Source of the DNA: Paralcaligenes sp. KSB-10
GTDB taxonomy: Bacteria > Pseudomonadota > Gammaproteobacteria > Burkholderiales > Burkholderiaceae_B
Direction: 5' to 3'
Assembly (NCBI RefSeq): GCF_021266465.1
Contig: NZ_CP089848.1
Span: forward strand, 2,542,001-2,606,000
Length of the DNA: 64,000 nucleotides
In this document: positions 8,817 to 18,119 of the stretch, one piece after another
Layout of the letters: each line of letters opens with the position of its first letter
How positions within the stretch are numbered: the first letter of the stretch is position 1
Translations under genes and position numbers: made by a program
The notes under the pieces: generated by a model
Seen by the model: only the letters and a program-made list of their open reading frames with translations
What the model was told of the DNA's origin: nothing
The model's database searches: none

Positions 8817-10364
8817 ATGAACGGTGCAGATAGCCTTTGCGACACATTGCTGGCCAATAACGTTGATGTATGTTTCGCCAACCCGGGCACATCCGAGATG
8901 CATTTTGTGGCAGCGCTGGACAAGAAACCCCAGATGCGTTGCGTCCTGGGCTTATTCGAAGGGGTCGTAACAGGTGCTGCCGATGGCTACGCGCGCATGG
9001 CGGACAAACCGGCCGCCACGCTTCTGCATCTGGGCCCCGGCCTGGCCAATGGCCTGGCCAACCTGCATAACGCGCGGCGCGCGCACACGCCCATCGTCAA
9101 CATTGTCGGCGACCACGCCACGTATCACCTGCAGCACGACGCTCCGCTGACCACCGATATCGAAAGCCTGGCGCGCCCCATGTCTCAATGGGTGCGTCGC
9201 ATACAATCCGCCGCCGACGTATCGGCCGCGGCGGCCGCGGCCGTGGCGGCGTCGCATGGCGGACAAGGGGGTGTCGCCACCTTGATCCTGCCGGCCGACG
9301 CCGCCTGGACACAGGCCCCGGCCGATATCCAGCGCGCCACCCTGCCCAGCCCCACTCATGTCGACCCAGACGCCTTGCGCCAGGCCAGCGAAGCCCTGCA
9401 AAACGGCCGCAAGACCGTCATCCTGTTGTCGGGCAAGGCTCTGCGCAGCAAAGCGCTCGAAACAGCCAGCCGGATTGCCGCACGAACCGGTGCCCGCCTG
9501 CTGGCGCAGCAATCCAATGGCCGGGTTGAACGCGGCGCGGGACGAGTCATGATCGATCGTGTTCCGTACAATGTCGACCTGGCCGTCAAGACCTTTGCCG
9601 ATACCGAGCAGCTTATCCTCATCGGCGCCAAAACACCGGTGGCGTTCTTCGCTTACCCCGGCAAGCCTGGCGTGATGACCCCGCCCACCTGTCAATCCAT
9701 CGCACTGACCCGCCCCACCGATGACCTGACCGAAGCGCTGGAAGCCCTGGCCGATGCGGTCGGAGCACGCCAATCAGCGGCGACCGTGGCAACAAAAACC
9801 GATGCCGGCGAATTGCCCACCGGGCCGCTGACGGCCGCCGCCATCATCCAGGCGATTGGCGCCTTGAGCCCTGAAAACGCCATTCTTTGCGACGAATCGG
9901 TGAGTTCCGGCAGGGACTCTTTCAAATCCACATTCGGCGCCGCGCCGCACGATTTCCTGCAAATCACCGGCGGCGCCATCGGCATCGGCCTTCCCCTGGC
10001 AACCGGGGCGGCCGTGGCCTGCCCGAACCGCAAGGTCATCCTCATGCAAGCCGATGGCAGCGGCATGTATACGCTTCAGGCGCTCTGGACGCAGGCGCGC
10101 GAACAACTGGATGTCGTCACGGTTATTTTCGCCAACCGCAGTTATGCCATCCTGCATCATGAATTGAAAATGGTCGGCGCGGGCGAGCCCGGGCATAATG
10201 CGCGCCGGATGCTGGACCTGGACCATCCCGCCTTCAACTGGGTGCTCATGGCAAACGCCGCCGGCGTCGAAGCGGCACAAGCGGTCGATGCCAAATCGTT
10301 TGTGGATCTTTTGCGCAGCGCCTTGTCCAGGAAAGGCCCATTCCTGATCGAGGCGCTCATCTAG
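8817..10364 (+). CDS. ThDP-dependent enzyme, acetolactate synthase/benzoylformate decarboxylase-like (1)
   Basis: The 515-aa protein has the three ThDP-enzyme domains. The cofactor-activating Glu48 sits in GLFEGVVTG, and the diphosphate/Mg motif is ADGS at 412-415 followed by Asn440 (FANRSY). It belongs to a branch commonly labelled acetolactate synthase large subunit but has no ilvH-like partner nearby, so a decarboxylase or lyase role is more likely than branched-chain amino acid synthesis. The start at 8817 (ttaaaaATG after GAAAGG) gives the family N-terminus; an in-frame start at 8745 adds 24 unconserved residues. It converges with the aldehyde dehydrogenase gene. Confidence 0.85.
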   Translation: MNGADSLCDTLLANNVDVCFANPGTSEMHFVAALDKKPQMRCVLGLFEGVVTGAADGYARMADKPAATLLHLGPGLANGLANLHNARRAHTPIVNIVGDHATYHLQHDAPLTTDIESLARPMSQWVRRIQSAADVSAAAAAAVAASHGGQGGVATLILPADAAWTQAPADIQRATLPSPTHVDPDALRQASEALQNGRKTVILLSGKALRSKALETASRIAARTGARLLAQQSNGRVERGAGRVMIDRVPYNVDLAVKTFADTEQLILIGAKTPVAFFAYPGKPGVMTPPTCQSIALTRPTDDLTEALEALADAVGARQSAATVATKTDAGELPTGPLTAAAIIQAIGALSPENAILCDESVSSGRDSFKSTFGAAPHDFLQITGGAIGIGLPLATGAAVACPNRKVILMQADGSGMYTLQALWTQAREQLDVVTVIFANRSYAILHHELKMVGAGEPGHNARRMLDLDHPAFNWVLMANAAGVEAAQAVDAKSFVDLLRSALSRKGPFLIEALI

Positions 10365-10399
10365 CAGAGTTGGTCGGCATGTGCGGCGTGCCGCCGCCA

Positions 10400-11848
10400 T
10401 CATCCGGCCGAGCTATATGCCGTTTTGACAATAGTGTAAAACTCGGCGGCGTAATGCCCTTGTTCCCGTGGGCCGTACGATGATCCTTTGCGCCCTCCGA
10501 ATGGCAGATGGTAATCCAGCCCACTGGTCGATTGGTTTACCTTGACGATCCCGGCCTGGGCGTTTCGTTTGAAATCGGTAGCGTACTTCAGACTGGTCGT
10601 GCAAATACCGGCGGACAGGCCGAACTCCGTGTCGTTGGCAACAGCAAGCGCCTCGTCGTAACCCTTTACCCGCAATACCGCCACCACAGGGCCAAAGATT
10701 TCTTCACGAGCGATCCGCATATCAGGCCGCACGTCGGTAAATAGTGCCGGTTGCAGGAAATAGCCCGGAGTCTTGCGGGAAAGCGTATCGCCGCCCCACC
10801 GCAAGGTCGCGCCCTCGTTGCGGCCAACATCTATGTACGACAGATCCGTTTCCAGCTGTCGCTCATCGACTACCGGGCCGATATCGGTGGACGATTCCAG
10901 TGCATGCCCCACCTGCAAGGTATCCAGGCGCCGCATGACTGCGGCGATAAATCGATCGTATATGGCATCGGTGACAATAAGGCGCGAGGAAGACGTGCAG
11001 CGCTGGCCTGTACTATAAAAGCCACCGTTTATCGCGCACTCCACAGCTACGTCAAGACTTGCATCGTCCAGAACGACAAGGGGGTTCTTCCCGCCCATTT
11101 CCAGTTGCATGCGCTTCATCGTTTCACCACCCACGCATGCAGCGGCAATACCGCGGCCGGTAGGTACGGATCCGGTAAAGCTGATGGCGTCCACATCCCT
11201 GTGTGTAGTGAGCAAGGCACCAATGGTACGGCCACTTCCCATGACCAGATTGAGTACACCGGGGGGCAGGCCGGCTCTTTCCAGTATGGAAACTAATGCC
11301 CATGCGCAGCCCGGGACGAGTTCCGCCGGTTTGAAGACAATGCAATTGCCGTAGGCAAGCGCGGCGGCGATTTTCCAGGCGGGAATGGCGATAGGAAAAT
11401 TCCAGGGCGAAATAATGCCCACCACGCCCAGGGGTTCGCGCGTTACCTCTGCATCGCTGCCTTCCTGCAAGCCCGACAAACGTTCTCCGCCAATGCGCAG
11501 CGCTTCTCCAGCCATGAAAGTAAATACCTGGGCCGCGCGTGTGACTTCGCCTATGCCTTCAGGCAATGTCTTGCCCTCTTCACGCGACAGAAGGCGCCCC
11601 AACTCTTCGCGTCGCGCAAAAATTTCCGTGCCCGCCCTAGCGAGGATATCGTGGCGCGCTGCGGGAGTCGTATGCGACCAGCGGGGAAACGCATTGCGCG
11701 CGGCCTGGACGGCCTGATCGGCTTGCGAAGCCGAAGCACGTGCGTACTCTCCTATTACGTCGTTAGTGTCCGACGGGTTGATATTGCGATTGATATCGTC
11801 GGAACGAATCCATTGGCCGTCGATAAAATTGCCATAATGCGTGTTCAT
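10400..11848 (-). CDS. Aldehyde dehydrogenase, 2-oxoglutarate-semialdehyde dehydrogenase-like
   Basis: The 482-aa NAD(P)-dependent dehydrogenase has general base Glu250 (LEMGGK) and nucleophile Cys284 (GFYSTGQRCTSSS), and the PWNFP and EEIFGPV motifs. The FYSTGQRCT neighbourhood resembles alpha-ketoglutaric semialdehyde dehydrogenases of sugar-acid pathways, but specificity is not provable from motifs. The start at 11848 follows GGAGCG; a 5-codon-longer start at 11863 is possible. It lies 30 bases after the second ThDP enzyme gene and is clearly in the same operon, which suggests decarboxylation of a 2-oxo acid to an aldehyde and then oxidation of that aldehyde. Confidence 0.9.
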   Translation of the reverse strand: MNTHYGNFIDGQWIRSDDINRNINPSDTNDVIGEYARASASQADQAVQAARNAFPRWSHTTPAARHDILARAGTEIFARREELGRLLSREEGKTLPEGIGEVTRAAQVFTFMAGEALRIGGERLSGLQEGSDAEVTREPLGVVGIISPWNFPIAIPAWKIAAALAYGNCIVFKPAELVPGCAWALVSILERAGLPPGVLNLVMGSGRTIGALLTTHRDVDAISFTGSVPTGRGIAAACVGGETMKRMQLEMGGKNPLVVLDDASLDVAVECAINGGFYSTGQRCTSSSRLIVTDAIYDRFIAAVMRRLDTLQVGHALESSTDIGPVVDERQLETDLSYIDVGRNEGATLRWGGDTLSRKTPGYFLQPALFTDVRPDMRIAREEIFGPVVAVLRVKGYDEALAVANDTEFGLSAGICTTSLKYATDFKRNAQAGIVKVNQSTSGLDYHLPFGGRKGSSYGPREQGHYAAEFYTIVKTAYSSAG

Positions 11849-11878
11849 TTTTCTGCGCTCCATTTAATGACGATGGGC

Positions 11879-13573
11879 CTAACGGCCGGCGGCTATCGCC
11901 GATTCGCGTACAGAGGCCAGCGTATAAGAGGGGTTGATCGCCTCGGGGTCGATCAGGCAGTGAATGATGGCGGGCTTTTTCGATGCCAGCGCCCGCTCGA
12001 ATGCATCGGGAAATTCATCGGTGCTTTCCACTCTTTCGCCATGGCCGCCAAAAGCTTGGGCGTAGGCGGAAAAATCGGGGTTGTGCAGCTGGGTTGCACT
12101 GACGCGCCCCGGATATTCCCGTTCCTGGTGCATGCGAATCGTGCCGAACATACCGTTGTCGACAAGGATAACGATAATCGCCAGGCCGTATTGCACCGCT
12201 GTGGCGAATTCCTGGCCATTCATCAAGAAACACCCGTCGCCGGCAAAGGCGATAACCGTCCTTTCCGGCAAAATACGCTTGGCTGCCACCGCAGCCGGGA
12301 CGCCATACCCCATGGATCCCGAGGTCGGCGCCAATTGTGTGCCGAATTTGCGAAAACGGTAAAAGCGATGCACCCAGGTGGCGTAGTTTCCAGCGCCATT
12401 GCATATTATGGCGTCATCAGGCAGGCGGCTATCCAGGAAGCTCATGATACGGGCCATTTGCAGCCGCCCCGGCGACCGGATCTGTGATGGGTCGCTCCAG
12501 GACAAATACTGGCGCCGGCCGCTTTCCAGATATTCGGCTCGCGACGCCGACTTGGGTAAATCCAGCCCCAACAAGGCATCGATGAATGCAGGCGGGCTTG
12601 CGTTAATGGCCAGATCGGGACTATAAACCCGCCCCAACTCACTCGGGTCCGGATAAACATGCACCAAAGTCTGTTCCGGCACGGGAATATCGAAAAGCGT
12701 ATAGCCCTGGCTGGGCACCTCTGACATACGACTGCCGATCAGCAAAACCAGGTCGCTGCGTTTCACGTGTTGCACCAGTTTCGGATCAGGGCCAAAACCA
12801 AGATCACCTATAAAGCTTGGATGATCAGTCGGGAAAAGCATCTGGCGCCGCAACGTCACAGCGACGGGAATTTGCCACTGCCCGGCGATATCGGCCAGTT
12901 GCCTGACCGATTCCGCTGTCCAGCGTGAGCCTCCGAGCACAATCAATGGGCGTTCGGCCTGCATCAATAGTATGCGCAGCTGATCGATCTGGTTGGAGCC
13001 GGGATAGGCTTCTATGGGCAATACCGGCTGGCCGTCGCTGGCGCCGGTGGTCTGCACCAGCATATCTTCGGGCAAGGCCATGACGACAGGCCCGGGGCGC
13101 CCGGATATGGATAAGCGAACAGCACGGGAGATAATCTCGGGGATGCGGTCCGGGTCGTCGATTTCTGTAGCCCATTTTGCCAGCGGCCTGAACATGGCGC
13201 GGTAATCCAGTTCTTGCAGCGCATCCCTTTCGCGCATGCCACGCGCTATCTGCCCAACGAAAAGCAGTAAAGGCGTGGAATCGTGGTAAGCAATATGCAC
13301 ACCGGGAGTCGCGTTCGTGGCCCCGGGCGCCCGGGTCACAAAACACGCCGCGGGGCGCCCAGTCAGTTTCCCATAGGCCTCGGCCATCATTGTCGCCCCG
13401 CCTTCCTGGCGGCACACCGTGACACTGATATCCGAATCATACAAAGCGTCAAGCACCGCCAAATAACTTTCGCCAGGCACGCAGAACACATGGTCCACGC
13501 CATGGATGCGTAGTTGATCGACCAGTGCCCGGGCCGCGATACGTTTTTTTGGAAAAGGCTTTATGTCTTGCAT
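11879..13573 (-). CDS. ThDP-dependent enzyme, acetolactate synthase-like (2)
   Basis: The 564-aa ThDP enzyme has Glu57 (CRQEGGATMMAEAYG) for cofactor activation and the AGDGCFLMN ... DNGMFG diphosphate-binding motif in its C-terminal third. It resembles the acetolactate synthase/glyoxylate carboligase/oxo-acid decarboxylase branch and is distinct from the ThDP enzyme encoded at 8.8 kb. The start at 13573 (MQDIKPFPKKR) is preferred, though its ribosome binding site is weak; 13615 is an alternative that adds 14 residues. It is the first gene of the operon with the aldehyde dehydrogenase, transcribed from the promoter region that carries the shared LysR-type box. Confidence 0.85.
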   Translation of the reverse strand: MQDIKPFPKKRIAARALVDQLRIHGVDHVFCVPGESYLAVLDALYDSDISVTVCRQEGGATMMAEAYGKLTGRPAACFVTRAPGATNATPGVHIAYHDSTPLLLFVGQIARGMRERDALQELDYRAMFRPLAKWATEIDDPDRIPEIISRAVRLSISGRPGPVVMALPEDMLVQTTGASDGQPVLPIEAYPGSNQIDQLRILLMQAERPLIVLGGSRWTAESVRQLADIAGQWQIPVAVTLRRQMLFPTDHPSFIGDLGFGPDPKLVQHVKRSDLVLLIGSRMSEVPSQGYTLFDIPVPEQTLVHVYPDPSELGRVYSPDLAINASPPAFIDALLGLDLPKSASRAEYLESGRRQYLSWSDPSQIRSPGRLQMARIMSFLDSRLPDDAIICNGAGNYATWVHRFYRFRKFGTQLAPTSGSMGYGVPAAVAAKRILPERTVIAFAGDGCFLMNGQEFATAVQYGLAIIVILVDNGMFGTIRMHQEREYPGRVSATQLHNPDFSAYAQAFGGHGERVESTDEFPDAFERALASKKPAIIHCLIDPEAINPSYTLASVRESAIAAGR

Positions 13574-13661
13574 TGTTGTCTCGTGGATAAGATTAGGATT
13601 CGGTCCGAAATCCATATATGCTTGTCATCGACGTGTTTCATGATGCACCGGCCGAATATTT

Positions 13662-13728
13662 AGAATATGAGCCTGCGGTGCATGTATCCAATATTATTTT
13701 TTTTTCAATCGATATGATTTGCGTATCG
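13662..13728. promoter_or_regulatory. Divergent promoter region A with LysR-type box (TCGATA-N9-TATCGA)
   Basis: AATATTATTTTTTTTTT (from 13690) is followed by the palindrome TCGATA (13709-13714) N9 TATCGA (13724-13729), which contains a T-N11-A LysR box. It sits 31 bases ahead of the LysR gene and so is well placed for autoregulation. On the minus strand TGGATA and TATTCT (13662-13667), 17 bases apart, could be -35 and -10 of the ThDP/aldehyde dehydrogenase operon. The same tract and box recur near 18.25 and 26.6 kb. Confidence 0.65.
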
Positions 13729-13759
13729 ACTCAACATACTGGCTTACCGGAAAGGAAAT

Positions 13760-14653
13760 ATGGACTTCCGACATCTTCAGCAATTCGTGGTTCTCGCCGA
13801 AACCTTGAACTTTCGCCGCGCGGCGGAAAAGCTGCACATGTCGCAGCCGCCCTTGTCCGTTTCCATCCGCAAGCTCGAGTCGGACGTAGGAGTCGCGTTA
13901 TTCACGCGCGGAAAAGACGGCGTAAAACTGACCGAAAGCGGTGAAGCCGCGCTGGTGGACGCTCGCAGAGCCTTGTTTCATGCCGAGCAATTTCGCCAGA
14001 TGGCCCAGGCGGCCTCCACCGGCGACGGAGGGATTCTTCGCGTGGGGTTCGTTGGCTCTACAACTCATTTCATACTGCCCAAGCTGCTGACTCAATTTCG
14101 CCAACGCTATCCGGGAGTGCAACTGGTTCTTCGCGAAGCAACGTCGATTCGCATCATGCAGGAACTGGAAGAGGAAACACTGGACGTGGGCGTCGTGCGC
14201 GTACCCGTTTCGTCTCATGCGGGCACGCGCCTGCTGTCTTTGCATACCGAGCATTTCGTGCTGGCAATGCCAAAAATGCATCCGCTGGTACAGCGCGCTT
14301 CGCTGCAACTGAAAGACTTGTCGGAAGAAGGCTTTATTCTGTACACCGCAACAGACGCCGCGGGCCTGCGCATGGCGGCGATCCACGCCTGCCAATTACG
14401 CGGCTTTACACCCCGCGTGGTGCAGGAAGCCGTGCAAGTTCAAACGGTGCTAAGCCTGGTAGAGGTGGGGCTGGGCGTAGCGCTGGTGCCATCGATCAGC
14501 CGCCGCTTTGCCAGTACGCAGATTGTGTATAAAACCTTATCCGATTTCCCCGATAGCGCATCGATCGGCATTTCAGTAGCCTGGAACCCCAGCGCAGAAA
14601 TTGCCGCCGTACGCAACTTCCGTGAAGTGGCCGAACATGTCTTTCCCCAGTAG
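13760..14653 (+). CDS. LysR-type transcriptional regulator (1), probable regulator of the catabolic block
   Basis: The 297-aa protein has the N-terminal LysR helix-turn-helix (MDFRHLQQFVVLAE...; HMSQPPLSVSIRKLE at about residues 30-44) and a periplasmic-binding-protein-like effector domain in the CatR/BenM style. It is divergent from the ThDP enzyme/aldehyde dehydrogenase operon, a standard LysR arrangement. A GATA-N9-TATC palindrome just upstream recurs ahead of the acyl-CoA dehydrogenase and transporter operons, so it may control all three as well as itself. An AAGGAAAT ribosome binding site precedes the ATG. Direct regulation is inferred, not shown. Confidence 0.92.
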   Translation: MDFRHLQQFVVLAETLNFRRAAEKLHMSQPPLSVSIRKLESDVGVALFTRGKDGVKLTESGEAALVDARRALFHAEQFRQMAQAASTGDGGILRVGFVGSTTHFILPKLLTQFRQRYPGVQLVLREATSIRIMQELEEETLDVGVVRVPVSSHAGTRLLSLHTEHFVLAMPKMHPLVQRASLQLKDLSEEGFILYTATDAAGLRMAAIHACQLRGFTPRVVQEAVQVQTVLSLVEVGLGVALVPSISRRFASTQIVYKTLSDFPDSASIGISVAWNPSAEIAAVRNFREVAEHVFPQ

Positions 14654-14657
14654 CACG

Positions 14658-14703
14658 TAGCCGGCAAAAGACAAGGCCGAAGCCTTATTCGTATTGCCGG
14701 CTA
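14658..14703. terminator. Putative bidirectional terminator (nested inverted repeat)
   Basis: Between the convergent LysR and CoA-transferase genes lies a perfect 10-base inverted repeat, TAGCCGGCAA (14658-14667) and TTGCCGGCTA (14694-14703), enclosing a second hairpin AAGGC-CGAA-GCCTT. There is no strong T tract. The right arm includes the CoA-transferase stop codon. Confidence 0.45.
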
Positions 14704-15936
14704 TTCTATTACACCACTGCCCCGCCATAAGGAAATCTGCTCGGACGAAGCCCGCAGGATGTTTTTTAGCACCGCATCGGTATGCTCCCCCAGCCTTGGC
14801 GGCGCCGTAGGTGCGCGTGGTGGCGTACCCCGCAAATTCAGGGGCGAACGCATAAGCCGTATACTGCCGTGGCGCCCGTCGGGTGTATCGACAATAAGCC
14901 CCCGGGCTTTTATTTCCGGCGCATCCAGCGCTTCCGGCACATCCCTGACAGAGCCCGCAGGAATACCGGCGGCCCGGATTTTTTCCAGCCAATAGGAATT
15001 GGACTGCGTCACCAACACGCCTTCCAGTTCCCGCAATAAGGTGTCCCGGTTCAACACACGCTGGCGATTGCTGCAATAGCGGTTATCCTGCGCCAGCTCG
15101 GGCCGGCGCAATACGCCGCACAATGCGGCGAATTGCGCATCGTTGCCCACGGCCAGGGCAAAGCGGCCATCCGAGCTTGAAACGATTTGATAGGGCACGA
15201 CTGTGGGGTGTCCGTTGCCAAAGCGTCCGGGCCGATGCTGCGCAGCCAAATAACCCATGCCGATATTGGCCAGCACGTTTACCGCCCCGTCCAATAAGGC
15301 CAGATCGATCAACTGCCCCTTTCCGCTGTGTCCACGCGCAAGCAGCGCGGCAAGAATGGCCTGTACTGCATTCATGCCCGTAACCAGGTCGGTAATGGCA
15401 ACACCCAGCTTCATCGGTTCGCCGCCCACCTCGCCCGTTATCGCCATCAGGCCGCTTTCGGCCTGAATCACAAAATCGTACCCTGGCTCAGCGGCGCGCG
15501 GCCCCGTACGGCCATAGCCCGAGATCGAACAGTAGATCAATCGCGGATTGAGCTCCGCCAGGGTTTCGTAATCCAGCCCGAATTTGGCCAGCGTGCCTAA
15601 TCGATAATTCTCGACCAGAATGTCCGCCTCTTGCGCGAGCCGACGCACCAGGGCCTGGCCTTCGCTGTGCTTCAAATTGATTGCCACAGATTGTTTACTG
15701 CGGTTGGCGCACATGAAATAGGTCGACTCCCCGTCCAGATCGGGCGGCAGCCAACTGCGTGTGTCGTCGCCTTGCCCAGGAGCTTCTATCTTCCAGACTT
15801 CGGCCCCCAGATCGGCCAGCGTCTGCGTACACCAGGGACCCGCCAGCACACGGCTTAAATCAAGAACCCGGATTCCTTCAAGTGGCGCGGCACCCTGCCC
15901 CACGGCGGCCCCTGTTGCTGCCTGCTGCTCCGTCAT
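14701..15936 (-). CDS. CaiB/BaiF class III CoA-transferase
   Basis: The 411-aa protein matches family III CoA-transferases, which move CoA between carboxylic acids through an Asp-bound anhydride. The N-terminal VLDLSRVLAGPWCTQTLADLGAEVWKIE signature (shown here only in part: LSRVLAGPW, DLGAEVWKIE) and the catalytic Asp154 in EPGYDFVIQAESG are visible. The start at 15936 overlaps the stop of the preceding acyl-CoA dehydrogenase gene as ATGA, so they are translationally coupled; the frame extends upstream to 16026 inside that gene. It is the third gene of the acyl-CoA dehydrogenase operon and probably activates the acid substrate as its CoA thioester. Confidence 0.92.
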   Translation of the reverse strand: MTEQQAATGAAVGQGAAPLEGIRVLDLSRVLAGPWCTQTLADLGAEVWKIEAPGQGDDTRSWLPPDLDGESTYFMCANRSKQSVAINLKHSEGQALVRRLAQEADILVENYRLGTLAKFGLDYETLAELNPRLIYCSISGYGRTGPRAAEPGYDFVIQAESGLMAITGEVGGEPMKLGVAITDLVTGMNAVQAILAALLARGHSGKGQLIDLALLDGAVNVLANIGMGYLAAQHRPGRFGNGHPTVVPYQIVSSSDGRFALAVGNDAQFAALCGVLRRPELAQDNRYCSNRQRVLNRDTLLRELEGVLVTQSNSYWLEKIRAAGIPAGSVRDVPEALDAPEIKARGLIVDTPDGRHGSIRLMRSPLNLRGTPPRAPTAPPRLGEHTDAVLKNILRASSEQISLWRGSGVIE

Positions 15937-16958
15937 AAGCGTTCCGCTGAAAGTTCGCTGCAAATGAATGCGAGCGCCGAGCTCGAGGTTTTCCGCAACA
16001 GCGCCTCGCCGATACGGCCAGCCCAATAGGTTTCATTACCTGCAGCCAGTCGCCATTGGCGCAAGCGCCGCGTATATAACTGCAGGTCATACTCCTGGGT
16101 GATGCCCAACGCGCCATGCACCGCATGGGCAATGTCGGCGATCACAGCGGCGGCTTCACTGGCCCGGCTCTTTCCGACAGCGGCCAGCAAAGGGCGCGGC
16201 CACCAGTTGGTGCTATTGCAGGCCATTTGCGCCGCCATGCGGGCGGCCCATGTACGCTCGGCCATAATGCTTATCTGACTCTGGACCGCCTGGAACTTGC
16301 CTATGGGTTTGCCGAACTGGGTGCGCTGGCCGGCGTAATCCAGCGTCAAGGCCAAGGCTTTATCCGCCGCACCGGCAATCAATGAGGCGTGGCACACCGC
16401 AGAAATTTCGGCCAGCTTGGCGCATGGATGAGTCTCTCCGCTTATCCCGTTTGCCGCGCGCGGCCCTTTCCAGCGCATGGCCACATCCAGGCTGGCAGGG
16501 TCCGCAATCAACTCAGACTCAAGGTCCGCTCCCCGGGTGGGCAGCAACACAATTTGACTGCCAAGGTCGGCCAGCACCCATTGGGCCGTACGGCCAAATG
16601 AAACGGCGCTGCCGCTTATGGAATTTTCGCCGGAACGCATGCCGAAAGCGGCAATGGTAATAGGCCCTTTTGGTATCGGCGCCCGGACATGGTGCAGCCA
16701 AGCGCGCGCCAGCATGGTTTGTGCAAAAGGCACCGGTATGGCATGCCGGCCCGCGGACAAAAACAAGGGGAACACCTGGGCCAGCGTCAGGCCGGCACCG
16801 CCCGATGACTCCGGCACGAGCGCGTCGAGAAATCCGGAGTCCTCCAGTGCTTGCCATAAAGCGTCAATGCTGGCGCCTTCTTCGATGGCGCGTATTGCGG
16901 CGGGCGTAACGATTTGAGCAAACAAGCGCTCGATCGAATCGCCAAAAATATCGTCCAT
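15933..16958 (-). CDS. Acyl-CoA dehydrogenase family protein (small, probably partner subunit)
   Basis: The 341-aa protein is shorter than the usual 380-aa acyl-CoA dehydrogenase. The C-terminal half carries family features (YAGQRTQFGKPIGKFQAVQ, AVHGALGITQEYDLQLYTRR), but the middle flavin-contact region is weakly conserved. Pairs of one canonical and one degenerate dehydrogenase gene are known to form heteromeric enzymes, for instance in steroid side-chain and pimelate catabolism. It follows the full-size dehydrogenase gene by nine bases and overlaps the CoA-transferase start, which supports such a pair. Confidence 0.85.
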   Translation of the reverse strand: MDDIFGDSIERLFAQIVTPAAIRAIEEGASIDALWQALEDSGFLDALVPESSGGAGLTLAQVFPLFLSAGRHAIPVPFAQTMLARAWLHHVRAPIPKGPITIAAFGMRSGENSISGSAVSFGRTAQWVLADLGSQIVLLPTRGADLESELIADPASLDVAMRWKGPRAANGISGETHPCAKLAEISAVCHASLIAGAADKALALTLDYAGQRTQFGKPIGKFQAVQSQISIMAERTWAARMAAQMACNSTNWWPRPLLAAVGKSRASEAAAVIADIAHAVHGALGITQEYDLQLYTRRLRQWRLAAGNETYWAGRIGEALLRKTSSSALAFICSELSAERL

Positions 16959-16967
16959 GAAAAATCC

Positions 16968-18119
16968 TTATCGCAGCCCTAGACCGCGCGCAATGATGCC
17001 ACGCAGGATTTCACGAGTTCCCCCGCGAAGCGAAAATGAGGGGGCCAATTGCTCCAGGTAAGCCAGGGTTTTCAGCAACGACGCGGACACAGGCGCATCA
17101 GGCGCCGAGCCCAGGACCTCGCCAATAAGCCGCGGGATAGCCTGTTCTATTTCAGTTCCGAGATCCTTGACCAGGGTGGCCTCGATAGCCGGGCTTTCCC
17201 CTTTGGCCAGCTTGGCCGTCAACGATAGGGACATTGCCCGCAACACAGCCAGCCACGACACAATTTGACCCAGCGTTGCCGCCGCCACGGCATTGCCTGC
17301 GTCGTTGAACCGGCAATGCGCAAGCCAGGTTTCAAGCAAGACCATGCTCGAATACAAGCGTTCGGGCCCGCTGCGTTCGAAAGCCAATTCGGCATTGACC
17401 TGGGCCCAACCGTCGCCCTCTACCCCGATCAATGCATCGTCGGGGCACTGCACATCTTCGAAAAAAACTTCCGAAAAATGCGCATCGCCGGCCATGTCGT
17501 TTATGGGACGTACGCTTACCCCGGGAAGCTTCAAGTCGACAATGATTTGCGACAAACCCTTGTACCGGTCCGCAGTCGTGCCCGAGGTACGGACCAATGC
17601 AATCATGTAGTCCGAGTGCTGTGCATTGGTAGTCCAGATCTTGCTTCCACTCAGCAGCCAGCCTGCCTGGTTGCGTACGGCTTTGGTCCTGATGCTGGCA
17701 AGATCGGAGCCCGAATCGGGCTCGCTCATTCCTATGCAAAAGAAAGCCTCGGCCTTGCAGATTCGCGGCAGGTAAAAAGATTTTTGCGCCTCGGTACCGT
17801 ATTTCAGGATTAACGGCCCGCTTTGACGATCGGCTATCCAATGGGCCGAAACCGGTGCGCCAACGCCAAGCAGCTCTTCGGAAAGTACAAAACGGGCGAA
17901 GGCGCTCTTGCCCGCGCCCCCGTATTGCGGGGGAAGCGTTATTCCAAGCCAGCCTCGCTGTGCCAGTTTGCGGCTGAAATCGGCATCGAATCCCATCCAG
18001 GACCGCGCCCGAATATCCGGCGCCAACCCAGCCAGGGCGTCACTCAGAAATGAGCGTATTTCAGTGCGCAAGGCTTCGTCTTCAGCCGGAATTTCAATAA
18101 GCTCAAGCGTATCTATCAT
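16968..18119 (-). CDS. Acyl-CoA dehydrogenase (large partner)
   Basis: The 383-aa FAD-dependent dehydrogenase makes a 2-enoyl-CoA from an acyl-CoA. The flavin/substrate signatures FCIGMSEPDSGSDLASIRT and KIWTTNAQHSDY are intact. At the C-terminus the usual YEGT-type catalytic Glu is replaced by LRGGTREI; Glu248 in AFERSGPER is at the alternative position used by isovaleryl-CoA-type enzymes. It is the first gene of the minus-strand operon (two dehydrogenases, CoA-transferase) starting under promoter region B. The acyl substrate is unknown. Confidence 0.9.
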   Translation of the reverse strand: MIDTLELIEIPAEDEALRTEIRSFLSDALAGLAPDIRARSWMGFDADFSRKLAQRGWLGITLPPQYGGAGKSAFARFVLSEELLGVGAPVSAHWIADRQSGPLILKYGTEAQKSFYLPRICKAEAFFCIGMSEPDSGSDLASIRTKAVRNQAGWLLSGSKIWTTNAQHSDYMIALVRTSGTTADRYKGLSQIIVDLKLPGVSVRPINDMAGDAHFSEVFFEDVQCPDDALIGVEGDGWAQVNAELAFERSGPERLYSSMVLLETWLAHCRFNDAGNAVAAATLGQIVSWLAVLRAMSLSLTAKLAKGESPAIEATLVKDLGTEIEQAIPRLIGEVLGSAPDAPVSASLLKTLAYLEQLAPSFSLRGGTREILRGIIARGLGLR

